From contig DAIQOP010000062.1 of assembly GCA_036787815.1 (NCBI GenBank), positions 1-16,575 on the forward strand: a DNA stretch of 16,575 nt, read 5' to 3'. Of this stretch, positions 14,784 through 16,575 are shown piece after piece (the stretch's first letter is position 1; each line of letters starts with the position of its first letter). The translations under genes were made by a program, and so were the position numbers. Below the pieces are notes generated by a model. That model was not told where the DNA came from. It saw only the letters and a program-made list of their open reading frames with translations, and ran no database searches. Source of the stretch: DATBAK01 sp036787815. Lineage in GTDB: Bacteria; Actinomycetota; Acidimicrobiia; IMCC26256; PALSA-610.

Positions 14784-14797
14784 TGAACGGCCGTTCA
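14784..14797. promoter_or_regulatory. Perfect 14-bp palindrome upstream of the propeller gene
   Basis: TGAACGGCCGTTCA is fully self-complementary and ends seven bases before the ATG at 14805, in the region between the divergent TetR gene and the propeller gene. Its symmetry fits a dimeric repressor site, TetR-like among others. The rest of 14558-14804 shows no confident gene. Confidence 0.5.
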
Positions 14798-14804
14798 TTG
14801 CGGT

Positions 14805-16094
14805 ATGCACCGCTACTTCGCCGTCTTCGTCGCGGCCTGCGCGCTGACGGGCCTGATCGTCGGTCCGTTCGGTTCGATGCCGGCCGGTGCGGTGTCGTCG
14901 TCGGTCTACGTGGCCGGCGCGGCGACCGCGGGCGGACACGGATACTGGGGTGTCACCGCGGCCGGCGCCGTCAGGGGCTTCGGCGATGCGCGCACGTTCG
15001 GGCGTAGTGGCGGAGATGCGATCGTCGGCGCGGTGCGCGGATTCGCCGCCCGGCCCGACGACACCGGCTACTGGGAGTTCGCAGCCGACGGCAGTGTCGC
15101 GGCATTCGGTGCGGCGGGTTCGTACGGATCGATGCACGGCCGCGCCTTGTGGCGTCCGATCGTCGGTATGGCGACGACCACGACCGGCAAGGGCTACTGG
15201 TTGATCGCCGGCGACGGCGGGATCTTCAGCTTCGGCGACGCGCGGTTCTTCGGTTCGACCGGCGGGCTGCACCTCAACCGGCCGATCGTCGGCATGGCCG
15301 CGACACCGTCGGGCAACGGCTATTGGCTCGTCGCAACCGACGGCGGGATCTTCAGCTTCGGCGACGCGAGCTTCTTCGGTTCCACGGGTGCGATCCACCT
15401 CAACCAACCCATCAACGGCATGGCCCCGACGCCGACGGGCAAGGGCTATTGGCTCGTCGCGAGCGATGGTGGCATCTTCAGCTTCGGCGACGCGCGGTTC
15501 CGCGGCTCCCTCGGAGGCGCGGCGCGCGCACACCCGATCGTGGGCATGTCGAGCAGCGGTACCGGTCTTGGCTACTGGATGTTCAGCAACGACGGCGACA
15601 TCGTCGGCTTCGGCGACGGCCACTTCTACGGCTCCGCGACCCGGCCCTATACGGGCGGCGCGTCGATCGTGTTCCCGTACCAGAAGAAGTCGCTCGTCTC
15701 CCCGCCGCAGTGGTGGAGCCAGGATGCGGGCGTCGACATCTCGCCGTGGCCCAGCGTCTGTGGAGCCCAAGCGGTGATCGTGGCGAGCGCGTCGGGAACC
15801 ATCGTGCAGGAAGGCATCAACGGGTTCGGTCCCGACGTGCCGGTGCTCCGCGTCGACGCCGGTCCGCTCGCGGGCCGTTACATCTACTACGGGCACACGC
15901 TCGGCGACCTCGTCGCGGTCGGAGCCCACGTGAGCGCGGGGCAGCCGATCACGCACGTCGGGTGCGGCATCGTCGGGAACTCGAGCGGTCCGCACCTCGA
16001 GATCGGCATCAGCAAGCCCGGTGGCTGGTACGTCCCGCCGATCCACGCGACCTCGCAGGAGATGTACAACCTCCTGTACAACGCGTATCAGTAG
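14805..16094 (+). CDS. Secreted six-bladed beta-propeller fused to a degenerate M23/LytM domain
   Basis: A 429-residue exported protein. Residues 1-30 form a signal peptide (cleavage near PAGA). Six repeats follow with GYW tryptophans at 48, 90, 132, 174, 216 and 258, exactly 42 residues apart, with cores such as DGGIFSFGDA and FFGSTG. Residues 32-45 supply the strand missing from the last unit, as in the closure of a beta-propeller. Residues about 300-410 resemble an M23/LytM domain: DAGVD (307-311), YYGH (H364), V-x-AGQPI, and GPHLEI (H397). Two of three usual zinc ligands differ: the first His is D307 and the last is E399. C319 and C387 could form a disulfide. It may bind or regulate peptidoglycan rather than cut it. 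No clear ribosome binding site precedes the ATG. Confidence 0.88.
   Translation: MHRYFAVFVAACALTGLIVGPFGSMPAGAVSSSVYVAGAATAGGHGYWGVTAAGAVRGFGDARTFGRSGGDAIVGAVRGFAARPDDTGYWEFAADGSVAAFGAAGSYGSMHGRALWRPIVGMATTTTGKGYWLIAGDGGIFSFGDARFFGSTGGLHLNRPIVGMAATPSGNGYWLVATDGGIFSFGDASFFGSTGAIHLNQPINGMAPTPTGKGYWLVASDGGIFSFGDARFRGSLGGAARAHPIVGMSSSGTGLGYWMFSNDGDIVGFGDGHFYGSATRPYTGGASIVFPYQKKSLVSPPQWWSQDAGVDISPWPSVCGAQAVIVASASGTIVQEGINGFGPDVPVLRVDAGPLAGRYIYYGHTLGDLVAVGAHVSAGQPITHVGCGIVGNSSGPHLEIGISKPGGWYVPPIHATSQEMYNLLYNAYQ
14898..15650 (+). repeat. 126-bp (42-residue) tandem coding repeats, six units
   Basis: In-frame repeats with a strict 42-residue period. Units three to five are the most alike (G-Y-W-L, DGGIFSFGDA, FGS), and units one, two and six are diverged, suggesting that the central units were duplicated most recently. 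Confidence 0.9.
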
Positions 16095-16107
16095 TCGCCT
16101 ACCGTCT

Positions 16108-16129
16108 CCCGGGACGCGACCCGCCCGGG
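16108..16129 (+). terminator. Possible hairpin after the propeller-M23 gene
   Basis: CCCGGG occurs at 16108-16113 and again at 16124-16129, able to pair across a ten-base loop, 14 bases after the stop. No U-tract follows, and the hexamer is common in such GC-rich DNA. Confidence 0.25.
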
Positions 16130-16148
16130 CCGCGGCATCGCGGAGGAA

Positions 16149-16487
16149 GTGGCGGCGTTGGGCTGGCTCGTATTGCTCCCGGTCATCCTCATCGGATCGG
16201 CGATGGTCGCGTCGTTCCTGTTCGTGCGGCTGAGCACCCTGCGCATCACCCCGGCCGGCGTCGAGATCCGCAACTACCCGCAGGCCTCCAGGCTCGTGCC
16301 GCTCGCTGAGGCCGACCACTTCGTGCCCGCGGAACGCGTCGGCACCTTCTCGTTCCTCCGGCCCCCGACCGCGGTGCTCGTGCTCACCGACGCCACGCGC
16401 GTGCCGGTCCGCTGCATCGGCGAGCCCGAGGCCGGCTACGGCGTCGAGGCCTTGAACGCGCGCCTGGCGGTGTTGCGGGGAGCGTGA
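16149..16487 (+). CDS. Membrane-anchored bacterial PH-domain protein
   Basis: A 112-residue protein with one N-terminal transmembrane helix (about 4-27) and a small domain, ITPAGVEIRNYP followed by VLVLTDATRVPVRCI, that resembles the bacterial pleckstrin-homology (bPH) domains of short actinobacterial membrane proteins. The function of these is not established. GGAGG at 16142-16146 lies only two bases before GTG 16149, which is unusually close; TTG at 16158 would have better spacing and would shorten the protein by three residues. It may be co-transcribed with the propeller gene 54 bases upstream. Confidence 0.78.
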   Translation: MAALGWLVLLPVILIGSAMVASFLFVRLSTLRITPAGVEIRNYPQASRLVPLAEADHFVPAERVGTFSFLRPPTAVLVLTDATRVPVRCIGEPEAGYGVEALNARLAVLRGA

Positions 16488-16551
16488 CCGGCGACGCCGC
16501 GTTGCTCGCGTCGAGCTCGCCTGCGCGCGTCGCTGTGGCGAGGCTGCGCCT

Positions 16552-16575
16552 CTAGGCCGGAGCGGCGTCTTGGGG
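16552..16575 (-). CDS. Possible 3' end of a leftward gene (partial)
   Basis: Read leftward, the last 24 bases give PQDAAPA and a TAG stop at 16552-16554. Alanine/proline-rich tails are common at actinobacterial C-termini and the position would be convergent with the PH-domain gene. Seven codons are too few for more than a suggestion. Confidence 0.2.
   Translation of the reverse strand, partial: PQDAAPA

Noticed and set aside
14769..16319. 516-codon leftward open frame with apparent internal repeats
   Set aside because: The repeats are the antisense image of the 126-bp propeller repeats, and the sense strand has a signal peptide and recognisable domains.

Overview
This window is GC-rich DNA with short intergenic gaps, frequent GTG starts and several GTGA stop/start overlaps. 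That points to a high-GC actinobacterium. The extracytoplasmic repeat proteins (six 42-residue GYW...GGIFSFGDA units, and a tryptophan every fifth residue at the end of a subtilase) resemble proteins I associate with the class Acidimicrobiia, but that placement is inference. I see no tRNA, rRNA, CRISPR array, transposase or phage gene.

Layout. 1-60: the last codons of a rightward gene, whose stop overlaps the stop of a leftward Rieske oxygenase alpha subunit (57-1490). 1623-5655: a tightly coupled leftward cluster transcribed as response regulator (5655 to 5203), secreted subtilase with a tryptophan-repeat tail (5206 to 3656) and membrane histidine kinase (best start 3680, to 1623). The response regulator and subtilase overlap by GTGA, and the kinase start lies inside the last codons of the subtilase. 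5921-9367, rightward: trehalose-6-phosphate synthase (otsA, possible stress sigma-factor promoter), DNA polymerase IV (dinB, LexA box over its start codon) and a UdgX-like uracil-DNA glycosylase lacking the family's crosslinking histidine. 9392-9652: a small acidic leftward protein, meeting the glycosylase gene tail to tail across a 17-bp tandem duplication. 9793-10347: a flavodoxin-like protein ending in a strong hairpin. 10448-12755: a VOC protein, ABC ATPase and ABC-2 permease, coupled by GTGA overlaps. 12783-14557, leftward: a TetR regulator followed by a zinc-less medium-chain oxidoreductase. 14805-16094: a secreted predicted six-bladed beta-propeller fused to a degenerate M23/LytM domain. 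16149-16487: a membrane-anchored bacterial PH-domain protein. The window ends in what may be the last codons of a leftward gene.

How the genes work together. The most unusual unit is the two-component pair built around the secreted subtilase. The gene order suggests that the kinase, the single-domain regulator and the protease act in one envelope-related process. The subtilase tail keeps its WTASR amino-acid sequence while the codons vary (four different serine codons), so the protein sequence, not only the DNA repeat, appears to be under selection. Two neighbouring genes concern DNA damage (LexA-controlled dinB and the UdgX variant), and otsA may belong to a general-stress regulon. The propeller-M23 fusion and the PH protein are cell-envelope candidates.
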